Part shown: positions 33,967 to 46,315 of the stretch, piece by piece | Layout: every line of letters begins with the position of its first letter | Numbering within the stretch: the stretch's first letter is position 1 | Assembly (NCBI RefSeq): GCF_035046485.1 | Contig: NC_085137.1 | Location: 346,322,505-346,386,504 of the forward strand | Direction of reading: 5' to 3' | DNA from: Aedes albopictus | Taxonomy: Eukaryota > Arthropoda > Insecta > Diptera > Culicidae | DNA length: 64,000 nt | The notes under the pieces: generated by a model | Databases searched by the model: none | What the model was told of the DNA's origin: nothing | What the model saw: only the letters and a program-made list of their open reading frames with translations | Translations under genes and position numbers: made by a program

Positions 33967-34886
33967 GCGCATTTTCACACAAAATAAACAAGTTCGACGA
34001 TATGGTGCTTGATTTTCAGTGAGCTAGCATGAACAGCTCTCTTGTGATTCTTGTTCTTGTGTCTTCAATATTGGAAGCTTGGTCAATACAAATTTCAAAA
34101 AATAAAAAGACAAATTGTGTATCAACTTCCTTTCTCCAAATAGAAATCAAATATGTATATCAAAAACAACAAAAAGGACCGTGACGCTTCTTTGTTTGAT
34201 CACGAAAAGCATCGGTTCTTGTTGGCACCACGAATGTGCATCTTTCTCTGTAGAGTAAAGATACATTTAAGCCCCGAAACCTGACAGCATTCAATCTGAT
34301 CACAAGGTTGTGCCTTCACCCAGGGTGATCCTCAGCCTAACTGTCTTTGCGGACCAAAATTGAAAAAAAAAGACTGCGGGAATGGCCCGCATCTAATGCC
34401 TAAAAGTAGGCAATTTATTTCAAAATCGTGTAACTTTCGTGGAAAATATGATTTGAAGGACCCAGGTGTGTAAATGACCATTTTGTCGATTTTGAGCTGA
34501 GCATATCAATTTTTTTTTCAGATTTCAAGCTTTTGAAGATTATTTTTACAACAATTAGAAAAATTACAATAAATCTGAGAAAATTGCGTCGATTTACCTT
34601 TAAACCTCATTTACTCGAAAGTGAGTTTATGTCACTTACACGCCTTTGCTTCTAACCTTCTCATTTTTCATACAAAAATTATATGTTACTCTCAAGTTTT
34701 AGTTAAGGTTAAATTGAATATGCTAGACCTAGCTTAGGACACAAAAACCTACACCTAGCGTGCATTAAAACATTTTACAAGCGCACAGAAATTGGACACA
34801 AACATGAAAATGTTTTGAAAGCCTTGAAAAAGTTCTATGCTAGTTCTAAACTTCTTAACACCCTGGCCCGACATAATATACAATAG
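33967..34886. other. AT-rich DNA, nothing recognised
   Basis: AT-rich sequence without a credible frame. The phrase CTAATGCCTAAAAGTAGGCAATTT resembles words near 32505 and 37210, so it is probably repeat-derived. Confidence 0.3.
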
Positions 34887-35348
34887 TACCGTAATCCAGG
34901 GTCAAATTGATCACTTTAAAACAACTTTTGCCGATAACATCAGTGCCAATTCAAATATTGCCAAAAGAATTTCTGTAAAACTAGTAGGGAAGACTGGGGA
35001 GACTTGATCCCTTTTTCTTAATTCACCCGAAACTTTCAGAAAAAAACACAAAACTAGATCCGATTTCCATACAAAAAGACAGGTAAACATCTATCGCAAG
35101 TTAACACACAACAGAATGCCTTTAAATTGTTGTTAATTTTTTCAAAACTGTGTTTTTATGGAGGCATGTCTTATGATGTATTTTTCAAAAATGGGTGACA
35201 CTTGATCCCCCTTTGAGCACATGGTTTATTTAAAGGGAAAAATTCCAGAGTCTTCCTATTCATTTTCTTTTCGAGTTTTCTTGTATTTTCGATGAATATG
35301 GAGTGTTTGAAATTGTAAGATTTTCTTAAATCTTAAGGGTATGCCGTA

Positions 35349-36401
35349 CCGTAAACTGGGGTGTAGTTGATCAGTGGGGTGAACCTGATCACTCAATTAC
35401 TCGCGGATATCGATTTTCAAGGAAGCAACAATTCTATTTTAATCATTCGCAATCCAATGACGTAACATTATAATGAAATGGTAACTTCCTTGAAAGTCTA
35501 CACACCAAAAACCGTTTGGAGGTTTCAGCAAAATGCTTTGCTGAAGCACAACCAGCAAACACATACTTTACTGAAAAAATCAGTAAACCGATTGTGTTTG
35601 CCGAAATTCAGTAAAGTCGACTGAATTTCCGAAATTTCAGCAAATTATTCCGACCGCTCGCCACCTCGGCCGACCATCTGTCAAAATAAAAAAAATCGGC
35701 ACATCGTGTGTTTTCGCGGGAACTAAAATCCGAGTTTTTTTCTTATTTTAGGAATATTTACAACATTAAATTGCGTAAAAATCTGTATAAATAAATCATA
35801 ATAAAGTGTTACACCTTTTCATAGGTATGTATCAAAGTTTAACTACATTACAAAATATTGTTATTAATTCCGGAAAATGATTGTTTCAGATGGTAAACAA
35901 TGTCCACAATTTCCAAGCAACCAAGTTATTTGCCGATCCAACGTTGTTCCCGAGATGCTTCTGAATTAAAGCAACAATCGATCCAGCTATTATAAACAGA
36001 ACACTTATTATTAATTTTGAATAAAACTCTGGAAATCAATCAAGTGTATGCTTTTTTCCCAGTTGATTTCAAGTAAAACAGCGAATTACTTTTATTTCGA
36101 TCCAATTTGCTGAAATCCATCAGTAATATGCTGGCAAATCTCACGCCGGACGAAATAGCTGAACTTTCAGCAATCCTCAAAAATTTGCTGAATTTTTCAG
36201 TAAATTTTTGACATTTACGATGACATCCGAGATTGCTGAAAATTTCAGCAATTTTTATTGCTGAACGGATTGCTGAAATTTCAGCTCGGCAAAATTCAGC
36301 AAAACTTTGCTGATTTTCAGCGAAAAAAATTTGGTGTGTATATCCATGGGTAATTGAGTGATCAGGTTTACCCCACTGATCAACTACACCACAGTTTACG
36401 G
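35349..36401. mobile_element. Element C: CCGTAA-family element inside B
   Basis: The 52-bp arms 35349-35400 and 36350-36401 differ at only two positions by my reading and are flanked by TA (35347-35348, 36402-36403). It belongs to the same family as A, so the family has effectively inserted into its own copy through B. It carries D. Confidence 0.88.
35501..36338. mobile_element. Element D: CACACCAAA-ended MITE inside C
   Basis: CACACCAAAAACC (35501) and TTTGGTGTG (ending 36338) are flanked by TA on both sides (35499-35500, 36339-36340). Subterminal TTCAGCAAA / TTTGCTGAA words are repeated many times near both ends. No coding sequence. Confidence 0.8.
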
Positions 36402-37632
36402 TATTTTCAAAATGAGGGGGAGCCTTGATCCCCCTTTTCTTGGTTTGTACTAAAGTTATAATTATCTAACATATTATATCGTTGAATAAACTAGAATTCC
36501 AAGTAAATAGGGGCTTCCGATTAGAATTTTAGTTTTCACATGTATAATGTGTGTGTAATCCTCGAGGGATCAAGTCTCCCCATGTCACTGTTGTGTATAC
36601 TAAGCTGAATTAATTAAAATATGTTAACAACAGCCTTATTTGAATAAATAAGTTTGAAAGTATTTTATTTAAACTATGTGCTGTGAAATTTTGACACGAT
36701 TTGGTTCAATTTTCACAAAGTTATTGAGATTTTTCGGAATCGCCTAAAAGATTTCTGAAGGACTGAAAACAAACCATCAGCCATTAAAAAATAATGCAAT
36801 GTACAATCAAAATCACTTGTAGCCAAAACATAGTCGTTTGTCCAGGAGTAGTTTTGGAAAAAATATGCTAGAAGAAAATGTTTTTGATTCCGAGCAAATA
36901 TGGGGGGAACAAGTCTCCCCAGGGATCAAGTCTCCTCGGTCTCCCCTACTATGTAGATCTCCATGGAACCATGTGACAGAATTTTGTTCAACAAATTTAA
37001 ACTTTAAGTTAAATAACACCAAATATCAAAAAATTGGAAATGCCACTTTGGGGCGAAATTGATCAGTATACAATAAGCATCGGTTGGGAAGGAAAATTTC
37101 CTTCTCCTCTTAATTTTGCTTTTCTAAAACCGAATAACGCGTTTAAAATCTTACAACTAGTGAATTTAATACTTTAAATGCAGAAATAAATTTTGAAATT
37201 TCCCCTTAAACGCCTAAAGGTAGGCAATTTAATTTGAAATAAGTGATTTCTATCACAAAAAATGACTATTTCATCATAAAATGAACTTTTTTATAACTAT
37301 TTCATGTGCTGATTAGCTACAAAACTTCCTAACCAAGGTCCACAAAAATGTTAAAACAGAGAATTTACGGGAAGTCCTATTAGCAATCGATTGTTTAGTA
37401 ACAATGATTTTAGCTAAATGAGAGATACATTGCAAATTCCTTGAAAAAATAAGGAAAACTAACTTTTTTCTAAAAAATAAAAGTCTACACTCATCTCTAG
37501 ACAGCTACGAACCAGATGACGTAAAAAGTTTAAGATCATTACGACGCATAAGAGTTCCTAGTATGGAATTACAATGTAGTACCCGAATGATCAATTTCAC
37601 CCCGCTGATCAATTTGACCTCGGTTTACGGTA

Positions 37633-38422
37633 CATGGAACTAACCATTTTTCAGGTCAAATCATTTTAATTCCTACTAATGAGGCCTTGGAAAAAGGAAG
37701 GATATGAAATTTTAACTCCTTCTTACCTAGACGTCCACCGGAATAAAACTGTCCAAGTGTCTCCAATTTTTTAGATTCCTAACATTATTGTAACTACAAC
37801 TCAATATGAAGTGAACCTCAAAATTTCATTAAAAACATTGATTTTTGCGTTTTTGAAAGCGGTTTGATTTTTTAGTAAGCCCCGTAGCCTACGGGTTAAT
37901 ATACTGATTAAAAAAAAGCTTGTTCACACCTCTGTTGAAAACTTATTCAAGAAATGTATGGTAGTTCAGTAGTTTATGTTTATTATAATACAAATGTTAA
38001 AATTTCCGATTGTCATCATGTCAGCGAGCCACATTTAAGCCATCTCAAAACCAGTCCACGGACCGCACAACACTTTCTGGAGAGCAACATGCGGCTCGTG
38101 TGCCGCAGTTTGTTGATCACTGTTCTAAGTGGTCGGCGTTCAGTCAGAGTGGACTACGCGATATTTTGGACAGGTAAAGATAAGCGAAGGGATTCGATAA
38201 CTCTGAACTTTTCAACGTTTCTTTGATGGAGATGGGTCAATACATAAATGAACTACAGTTTTTCAGAAAATAATGCGCCCGATTTGATATCCCAAGTGCT
38301 TACAGGGCATATCCCCAAAATCATTGAAAAACAGATGGTCCGGTCTGACTTAACGCCGACCAAGTGTTCTCCCATTAATAAAGTCCATATTTCTATATAG
38401 CCCGAATTCAAAGTTTTGAAAT
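37633..38422. other. AT-rich DNA with hAT-like terminus, no gene
   Basis: Around 38030-38125, GCGAGCCACATTT, GGACCGCACAAC and GTGCCGCAGTTTGTTGATCAC resemble the end of a hAT-like element. The opposite end was not found. The plus frame at 37954-38226 runs across it and is not a gene. Confidence 0.35.
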
Positions 38423-38424
38423 TA

Positions 38425-39293
38425 CCGTCAAGGCACCATTCACCGTGGATCTAAGAGGATTCGGGGCAAATAAGGGCTGTCATTTGACACCAGTCTTATA
38501 AACATTGTTGGTGCCGCTTTTAATTGCCTTCATTATAGGTTAAAATTAAAGCAATATCCACAGAAGTAGAAAATTTTTCACAAAATTTGGTGATATAGTA
38601 CAATTAGTAAAGGGTAGTAGGGTCGCCTAATTCCGTGGTAGGTCACCATTCACCGTGGTAGTAGGGACCCATTCATCGTGTATGAGAAATTTTATTCTAC
38701 TTTGTTTAAACATGATCAAAACAACCCAGCCAAGGGAATTTTCTTCGTTTAAATTCATTTCAAGTAATAACTTGCAAGATTTTATTAGAAAAACGAATGT
38801 TTAAATTTTCGATTTTTTTCTAGATATATGGGACAATATGGGGCACGGTGAATGGAGACCATTGATTTTTAGGGTACCTTTTTACCGTGCCTTTTTGTTT
38901 CAATTAAAAAGTACGAGTAATCGTACTTTCTTGTTAAACTTACTTCGGTAATGCAAAATACATACCTGATATGTGAATTTAATTGCTTCTTGGTGCAATA
39001 AAAACGTTACTACATTTAGTTTATCGCTTAAATCACCTTAGCGCAGTTTTCGATTTTTCACTATGAATGCAGTGAACGAGCAGAAACCCGCTTCATGTAA
39101 ACACAGTTTAGTGTCAAAATGATACTTTTAAAAGTTTTTAATGAGCGTTTTGACATGGTAACAATACATTAGTGTTGTATTGGTGCAATTGAAGGGAAAT
39201 TGTCATATCATTCAATCATAATATGGAAATAATGAAAAAATATTCGAAGGCACACGGTGAATGGAGCCCCCACGGTGAATGGCGCCTTGACGG
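38425..39293. mobile_element. MITE with CACGGTGAATGG repeats
   Basis: The ends CCGTCAAGGCACCATTCACC (38425) and the reverse of CCGTCAAGGCGCCATTCACC (ending 39293) differ at one position, and TA flanks both. The CACGGTGAATGG word or its reverse recurs inside near 38645, 38667, 38844 and 39252. It is 869 bp with no transposase. Confidence 0.85.
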
Positions 39294-39444
39294 TATATCT
39301 TTCGAACATTTTTCTCCAAAATCCTGTAATTCCTTGTTAAAATTTCGTCAATGGAGTTCGATGGAGGTCTATTCGGTACATATTTTAAAAAATATTTGTT
39401 TTGAATCATATGCATTGTACCTGATTTAATAGGAAAGAATAGAC

Positions 39445-39474
39445 GAAAAGTGATCAATTTCCCCCCAGATTACG
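39445..39474. mobile_element. Orphan right end of the CCGTAA family
   Basis: GTGATCAATTTCCCC...GATTACGG followed by TA matches the right ends of elements A and E, but no left partner pairs with it better than with A. Confidence 0.55.
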
Positions 39475-39552
39475 GTACTCAGCTGTTGTAATTCTGCAAA
39501 GTGATGTCAACACAGCACCATTTAAAATTTCGATGTCCTTTGGTATAAGTCG

Positions 39553-39969
39553 GGTCTGCTATAAGACGCTGCCACTCAACGCTGCCCACTGCAATTTCTC
39601 ATCTGCCTTGCATCCGATCGAGTTGTTTTTTTGCCTGCAGTAAGGCTAAGGTACACCGGGGCAAGTTGAAACGGGTGGGGCAAGATGAAACAGCGGGTTA
39701 ACATTATGTTTTCTAATGATGATAAACAGTTTGATCACCATAACACATAGTTTTTGATTCAAACAATCTTTTAGCGAAGGATAAATTACCAAATTGTATT
39801 GAAATCTATTTCAAATCTTCGTGTTTCATCTTGCCCCACCCGTTTCAACTTGCCCCGGTGTACCTTATATTATAGGCTAGTCACATACCGAAAATGAACT
39901 AAATTCGTTGAAAGACAACGTGGGCACTACGGTGGGCGCAAAGTGGGTGGCAGCGTCTTATAGGAGACC
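39553..39969. mobile_element. MITE with TATAAGACGCTGCCAC ends
   Basis: TATAAGACGCTGCCAC near 39560 and GTGGCAGCGTCTTATA near 39948 are exact inverted repeats, with weaker match beyond. It is split by a younger element. Confidence 0.7.
39649..39865. mobile_element. 217-bp MITE with 43-bp perfect inverted repeats
   Basis: Arms 39649-39691 and 39823-39865 are exact reverse complements (AGGTACACCGGGGCAAGTTG inward), flanked by TA on both sides (39647-39648, 39866-39867). A TA duplication suggests Tc1/mariner-type mobilisation. It is inserted in the MITE at 39553-39969. Confidence 0.92.
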
Positions 39970-40943
39970 GGACTGTATATCTGGTAAAATAATAACACTG
40001 TGGCATAGCAGATATAAGGATGCAATGCAAGATCTAGAAGGTTATCTGGCATCCATGAAACAAAAGAATGACCGAAAGTTTTATACATAATAACAGATAG
40101 TAACTAAACATTTGCTAAAAATCGTCAATGACGCTTACGCTACTTTGCAGATTTACGACAGTCACAGACTACTAACAATTTTGTTCAACTAGAATTTCGT
40201 TTCGATTGCACAAACAAGATTGAGATGATGATCCCCCAGTTTTGAGAACAATTTAATGAATTAATCAATAGTTTGAACAGCACTGCGCTATTCGCTAAGT
40301 GCAATAGACTATCGATTCCAAGGACGAACAACTGCAACAAAGTCATAACTCACGAACCATATCAGCGGAATACAGAGCGTGATAATCTTGTTTTCTTTCG
40401 TTACATTCCCCAGCGGCTTACATGAGTGTAAGTTTCTAAATGCTCACACCATCGGGCACGTCCGTCCCCCCACTCGATCATTTCTTTGTCAATCTCTAAG
40501 AAGCATTAGCAATACGTTGGCGCTTACTAGCCGCGCCATACGACGCACGTATACTACTATCTAATGCGCCAAACGAATGAACGAACGAATGACAATCCCC
40601 AGGAGAAATTAATCAATCTTGACCCACTACTGTCTTGGTAAGCTGAAGGACGGATTCGTGGCATTTAAGTCACCGAAAGCGAAAAAAATAGCTCCACAAC
40701 TTTTCTCATCTATATACACACATGCAACAGCAAAGTTGTGTCTTGGAATGATTGCTTCCTATTATGGCAAATCCTCCAAGAGGTGGCAAATCAAGCTAGC
40801 GCAAGCAAGCATCCAATCAACCGCCCAGACAGTGCCAGTGACTAGCAACAGAAAGCGAAAACAGCAAAAGTGGAAATTCAAAAGGGTAGGCGTTCGTGTC
40901 TACAGCTACGTCTACGTGTTGCCAAAAAAAACAATATCGTATA
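39970..40943. other. Unclassified single-copy-like DNA
   Basis: The 118-residue plus frame at 40619-40975 is basic and Lys/Ser-rich toward its end, but it matches no family I know and runs into the MITE at 40944. I do not call it a gene. Confidence 0.3.
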
Positions 40944-41409
40944 CCGTCTTACCCCTCTGGTTCGACACGTTTTAATACGACACTTTTTAATTCGTACCCC
41001 GCTTATACGACACATGTCGAATTAAAAAGTGTTCAAATGTCACAGCGATGTACACTGTAAATGCAAACCAGTTTGATATTGCGCTTATACTCGCACCCGC
41101 AGCAACTCCTCTTGCAGCCGTAAATTTCGGAAGTTCTTAGTTGGTGCTATTCAACACCCAAACCGCCTGGAGACCAACCGGAATGAACTGAGGATGGCAA
41201 CAATCGTAGAAAGAACGAGCTTTTCATTCGCACCACAGCAATATTTGATGAAATTTTGTTTCATAACAAATCCGGAAATCAAAACAAAAACAAAAATAGA
41301 GTTGCCAAAATTCAATGAGCATGGTGGTGTAGGGTGACTAGTTTGTCGAATTAAAAGTATACCCCGGTTATACGACAACAGTCGGTGTCGTATTAGCGGG
41401 GTAATACGG
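40944..41409. mobile_element. MITE with ACCCC/TACGACAC terminal words
   Basis: CCGTCTTACCCC (40944) faces GGGGTAATACGG (ending 41409), with TA on both sides. Further TACGACAC, GTCGAATTAAAA and CCCCGCTTATACGAC words repeat in inverted order on the two arms. The minus frame at 41151-41639 overlaps it and is rejected. Confidence 0.72.
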
Positions 41410-41411
41410 TA

Positions 41412-42245
41412 GTGGGTTATACGGTTTCTACAATTTCCGCTTGTAGTTATAACCAAACGAAAGAAATTTCCGCTTTGCCACTGTGCTCTCAGCCCTCGAG
41501 GAGGTAGCAGATGACCCTTTCCCCATTGTCGACCGACGACAAGGTTTCGCTTTTGCTTGATTTGGTCGTGGGAATGCACACCGGGAGCAACCATCACAGG
41601 AGACAGATATGGATGGAAAAAACGGAGTAGTACATACAAAACGGTTCATCTAATAGCAATCTTCTCAAAACCGCAGCTAGAGCAAGTCTCTGCCGCTCTG
41701 GCACTCTGCACTATAGCTGGCTTCGGTTGTTGAAGTGTATGTTGTACACGTAGAGCAGCAGGAGCATCACCACAGCACCAACCATTGAGTCTACCGAATC
41801 GAGCATCAGAAGGAGTGTGGTCTTGGTTTTGGTATGAGTGTACCACCACCGTGTACCCGGTGGTATCTTCTATTGGAATTTTTCCCTTCTCCAACATTTG
41901 ACGAGAGGTTCAGCTTATTCCGACATCGCCGAAAGGTGGATATTATATAGGAAAGTGTACGTTTCGTTGAATGCTTTTCATTCTTACGTTTACCAAAAAA
42001 CGACGACTACGATAAAATATTAAATGAGTTGGTAGAAGATTAAAAAAACTTCTGGTTATATATACAAGAAGTACTAGCTTTCGGCAACCGAAGCGCTTCT
42101 TTTGTGTAATAAAGCTCGCAATACAATGTAAGAGTACCATGTCAAGCGCTGAATTGCTCATGTTTCAACGATAAGGCAAATTGAATGACGTTTAATGGAA
42201 TTTCTAACAAAAGAGGTCGAATCATGAGAAGCATTTTTTGAAACT
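41412..42245. other. Unclassified single-copy-like DNA
   Basis: Overlapping minus frames at 41428-41649 and 41646-41897 have no recognised motif. The GC content is higher than in the neighbours at 41440-41900, so a regulatory or exonic role cannot be excluded. Confidence 0.3.
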
Positions 42246-42429
42246 AGAGCAGCCTATTGAACGTATAATAGGCTATGTTACAAATTTCAGAAAAAAAACT
42301 ACCTGACTAACATTTTCAGCGCTATAAGCTTCAGTTATATGCTTTCTGTTGTGTAACAATCGAGTTGAAGCAGTCAACGCTGAATAAAAGAGAAGCTTGT
42401 CAAATATAAACCATAAGCTAATACACGGC

Positions 42430-43060
42430 TGCAAAACAAGCACCATACAGCTATCAAACTCTGTTTGAGGAAATCAATCACTTGTCACTGGGATTGCCTT
42501 TACTGCACTCTATTCAAGTTCCGAAAGATTTCCTGGAGATGTGAAAACTTGAACAAATCAAATAGAAGTCCTCAGTCACAAAACAGCTGCTACTATACAG
42601 TACAATTCGTAACACTGGCAAATCCACAAACCAGCAGCGCTTTGAAGGTTGTTTTGCGAAAAGCTGTAATAAAGAAACTGTTGATGTTCCAACACGGCTT
42701 GTCGGATGTAAACATTATTATCAAAACCAACTTTAAGCCGGATATATAGCTACTACACAAATACTTTACAGCTATCCATCTCTGTGCAGTGAAATTTTTT
42801 GGGTTGCTTCTATTGCACTTTAATTCAACTTCGGAAGATTTACCGGAAGATGTGCAAATTGACTACCTAATCAATAAACCAGTTGCCTTATACTGTACGT
42901 TTTGAAATGTTGCCAAATACACAAAACAGCAGCGCTTCGTAGCTGTTTAAAGAACATTCTTTCAGCTAGAAGCTGCGATTAAGAACCTGTTGGCGCAACC
43001 ACGCAGCTTGTTCAATGTAAACATTGTTGCGTTTGACGTTACACAAGCTTATGCAGCCAG
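42430..43060. repeat. Diverged direct repeat dimer of about 310 bp
   Basis: Two units, 42430-42755 and 42756-43060, align through ACAGCTATC, TTGCACTTTA/TGCACTCTATTCAA, CGGAAGATT/CGAAAGATT, CCAGCAGCGCTT/ACAGCAGCGCTTCG and TGTAAACATT. I judge the identity to be about 70 percent by eye. A weaker third unit may precede it (42250-42400). Confidence 0.6.
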
Positions 43061-43148
43061 ATGAAGTTGGGTAAGGTTTCTTGTGGCACAACTATAAAGC
43101 ATTGTCTGGAGTAAAACAAAACGGACTATTTTCTATGTTATTTATATA

Positions 43149-43222
43149 TAGCAGTGTGGCAGTGAGAACATCATCGGGACCAGTGGATACGAAATCGGGA
43201 GTTCGATTCCAAGTAGCGGCAA
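43149..43222 (+). repeat. tRNA-like segment with A- and B-box words
   Basis: TAGCAGTGTGG (43149-43159) and AGTTCGATTCC (43200-43210) are spaced like pol III internal promoters, and AAGTAGCGGC follows. The 5' flank cannot pair with the 3' end as an acceptor stem, so this is more likely a SINE head than a tRNA gene. Confidence 0.35.
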
Positions 43223-43499
43223 GTACTTTAATTATTCAATTTTAAAAGCGATAATTGCAGTTCCACATGTATTGCGTCACCGATATCCATAACCTAAATA
43301 TATTTGATCGATTAATTTTGGGATGCTGTATAACTATTATTTAACAACTGTGAAAAGGCTGAAAAAGCGCCTTTTCAAGATGTTATTCAGTTAGTGGTTA
43401 CATAGGAGCCGAGAAAAGAGCTATAGCTTGGTGGCATAGAAGCTGCTCGCACAGCATATACATGTGGATTAAGTTCGCCAGATTAATTAGTATAGGCCT

Positions 43500-43735
43500 A
43501 AGTAACCACGGTGCTGAGGCCTTATTGCATGCAGATTTAAGGTGTATTTAAAGCAATCATTACTTTACATGAACACACAATGCGACTGAATTAAGATTAT
43601 ACCAGTATAATCATAATTTGATTTTGTATTGCCCATTTCCACTTTAAATCAACCTTAAGTTTACATGTAAAGTAATGATTGCTCGAAATACACCGTATAT
43701 CTGCATGCAATAAGGCTCCAGCACCGTGGTTACTT
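43500..43735. mobile_element. Fold-back MITE, about 72-bp arms
   Basis: AAGTAACCACGGTGCTGAGG (43500) and its near-reverse ending 43735 pair through TTATTGCATGCAGAT and GCAATCATTACTTTACATG. It has few mismatches and no coding sequence. Confidence 0.85.
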
Positions 43736-43739
43736 GGGG

Positions 43740-44176
43740 GGTTTGCATAGAAGCTTCGGTCCATATGTACAACACAGTAACTCAGCATCAAGCCGTATTG
43801 GGGACGCTTTGTTGACGTTTACATTCACAATAAATGTTAGTTGGGTACTTTGTATCCGGTGGATCAGGGTATTGCAATGATCTACTTTTACTTAACGTCT
43901 TTAATTCGAGATTGGACAGACTGAACAAACACTAGCATCACACAAAAACCCAAAACTACATATTTTGTGGGTCTATTTTATCTATTAGGGATATTGATTA
44001 TAAGATACTACTCAAAATTTATTTGTTATTCCTGATGATGTTGAACACAGAGCGAACTGCATCGATCCACGAACGTTACGAAATAGGGTAAAAATTTACT
44101 TCATCATATGCGCTAATTCCCGTCATATCAGGCAGGAAATATCCAATCATTACGGAATACTGACTTGGGGATAATT
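43740..44176. other. Unclassified DNA, nothing recognised
   Basis: No frame, repeat partner or RNA motif could be supported. Confidence 0.3.
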
Positions 44177-44235
44177 CGTAGACTTTTTGGGGGAGTGGAG
44201 GGGAGGGGGTGCTGGGCAAAGTCGACACTCTATTC
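44177..44235 (-). mobile_element. Fragment of the C-rich-centred MITE
   Basis: CGTAGACTTTTTGGGGGAG followed by a G-rich run and GGGCAAAGTC resembles the terminus of the 33761-33926 element. Confidence 0.45.
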
Positions 44236-44294
44236 AAATTTTGATTTGTTTATATGGACGAAAGCCTATGAATGGGAAATCACTTGAAACTATG

Positions 44295-44542
44295 AAATTC
44301 GATTTGGTAAAACAAAATATTTTGCATGAGTCGTTAATTTAGATGTTAATTGACCAATTTATCCTTTGATTGGTTAAAAAAAATCCGTGCTTAATGGCTT
44401 GCAGTCAAAAAAGCCAAAATCGCATATTTTGCCCTATACATTGAGGTATAGCACAAAATTGTGACGTGCTAGAGCAAATCTGAGCCCGGATTCGGATTCG
44501 GCTGCCCAAAATCTGTCAGAGACACATAAGTTTGCTCTTGAG
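44295..44542 (-). repeat. Dispersed repeat, inverted partner of 28317-28573
   Basis: It matches that copy in reverse order from the AAATTCGATTTGG side through GCATGAGTCGTTAATTTAG to CTGAGCCCGGATTCGG and TAAGTTTGCTCTTGAGA. Confidence 0.8.
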
Positions 44543-44559
44543 ACAGACCAAAAGTTAAT

Positions 44560-45400
44560 TCTTGTTACGCTGTGTTATTATTGGTCGTTGCTTAGATAGA
44601 AGTTAATTAGATAAAAAATTGGAAAAAATCGACTAAATGTAAGCGGAAAAGACAAGTTCAAATTTTTTGTCACTAGTTAGCGCTGTAAGTGTTCAATCAT
44701 TGTCACTTTTTATTGGAAGGTAGGTTACAACAACTTAGTCGAAGACCGTAAAGTAATACGATGCTTGTAAAAATGTTCTACTCTAGGCAAAACGAGGTGG
44801 AATAATATTGATAAAGGAATCTCTATCTTTCGGTTCAATGTGCCTAATAAGTGGATGGAAAAAAATCTCACGGGTGCCAGGTTATATCAGAGTTCTTGTC
44901 AGAGGAAAACTCTGGCAGAAATATGTATATGAAATCCTACTTAAATTATGGTAGAGATTCCCAACGGATTCTAAAGGAATATTTATTTATATATATTCTA
45001 TTCATAACAACTCTTTTGTCAGCTAGGGCACTACGTTGAACCTAAGATCATCTGCATACAAAGCGAAATGTCAAATAAAATTGCCGGAGAAAAATCATAG
45101 GGCATTATTGAATAAATTTCTCGAGAATCCGCTACTAGCACTAGTGCAATCCCTGGAAAATCTCCGGGGGATGTTTGGAAAAAAAAATCGCGTGAAGAAA
45201 TTTGTAAAGGTAATTTGGTAAATGTACCAAAAGTGGTGCTATTAGTAGCTCCTTGTAACAATTGAATAAAATTGATAATACCACAAAATAAAAAGTCTGA
45301 AAACTTTAAGCGGTAGTGTTTCACTTAAATTTGCTAGAAAAAATGTAAAAACCATTGTTTATTTCAGTTTTAACAAACCACTTGCATTAACTATAGGTAC
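44560..45400. other. AT-rich DNA, nothing recognised
   Basis: Frames here (44851-45039 plus, 45031-45324 minus) have no recognisable motif. A GTCGAAGACCGTAAAG word near 44737 resembles part of the fold-back element at 16330-17725. Confidence 0.3.
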
Positions 45401-45413
45401 ACGCAGACGCGCC

Positions 45414-45525
45414 AACTTGGTCTAATTATTGGGGGGCAAAGTCAGGTTTTTCTGATTTTTTGTAAGGGAAAATCGTAAAATCGTCAAATATTGGGGGGGG
45501 GGGGGCAAAAACATAAGTTGGCGCC
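45414..45525. mobile_element. Short G-rich MITE with GCGCCAACTT ends
   Basis: GCGCCAACTT (45419-45428) and AAGTTGGCGC (45515-45524) are exact inverted ends. TATAGGTACACG (45402-45413) and TATGGGTACACG (45526-45537) may be a 12-bp flanking duplication with one change. A run of 13 or so G lies inside. Confidence 0.65.
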
Positions 45526-45539
45526 TATGGGTACACGGT

Positions 45540-46315
45540 TCCTATTTTGGAGGTAAAATTTAACATTGGTTCCTATAGTGGCGCATCCCATTGAAATCTT
45601 ATGGGACCCACCACTATAGGAACACTAGCACCACTATGGGTGCATAGGAGCAAAAAAATAAGGAAAATAATTGTTTAAAATAGGTTTCTCGGCAAATCCT
45701 GAATACAAAACTGAATTAATGATATTAGTTAGGTATGATGCATCTATTAAAAATGTCATTTGCTAGCTTTTTGGTCGAAATAATGCTAAATTGCCACTAC
45801 CACCACTATTGGTACTACCTCCACTAAGGGAGCTTTTACCCTACAATAATTATTGAAGGAATCCTTGAATGCTTGACAGAATACAATTGAAATACCTAGA
45901 GGGATGATTCTAAGTGGTGAAATATTGTTGGATTCTCAAATAAATTACTTCGGAAATCCTTGAAAAAAAATTAATATAAAAACACTAAAGAATGTCTATA
46001 GAAAAGCTTGCTTAAATTGCTCGATTGTCTTGAATTTTGAATTGCCTTTGGAAAAGTTACTTGAGAGAAATCTAAAGAGAAAATGCCTAGTTAAATCTCT
46101 CGATGTATTTCTTGAAAAATCTCTGGTAAGGAAGCCATGATTATTCTCCAAGAGAAATGCAAGGCTACCTGGAATCACAGTATCAAACATATTTGAATAT
46201 ATGAAGGAACATTAGGGTAAAATACGGTATACATATTCAATGTGACAAGATTTGTTCTGTAATGTCATAGGTAGTACAATACTTTGATTGTCTTACTCAA
46301 GACATTCCAATATAG
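45540..46315. other. AT-rich DNA with a small hairpin, no gene
   Basis: GTTCCTATAGTGG (near 45570) pairs with CCACTATAGGAAC (near 45613). From 45860 to 46200 the sequence has the same loosely repeated GGAAATCCTTGAA-like texture as 23060-23720. Confidence 0.35.

Larger units (their letters stand above)
34987..36946. mobile_element. Element B: GGGGAGACTTGATCC-ended element inside A
   Basis: GGGAAGACTGGGGAGACTTG at 34987 is matched in reverse by CAAGTCTCCTCGGTCTCCCC ending 36946, with TA on both sides. Further GGGGAGACTTGATCC-like words recur inside (near 35208, 36418, 36568, 36905). No transposase frame. Confidence 0.78.
34889..37630. mobile_element. Element A: outermost of four nested DNA transposons
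   Basis: CCGTAATCCAGGGTCAAATT (34889) and the reverse of CCGTAAACCGAGGTCAAATT (ending 37630) form the ends, with TA on both sides (34887-34888, 37631-37632). It is a non-autonomous member of the CCGTAA-ended family, interrupted by B. Confidence 0.75.

Noticed and set aside
41151..41639. 162-residue minus-strand frame
   Set aside because: It runs into the MITE at 40944-41409 and has no recognisable motif.
43149..43222. Functional tRNA gene
   Set aside because: A- and B-box words are present, but the acceptor stem cannot form, so it is more likely a SINE head.
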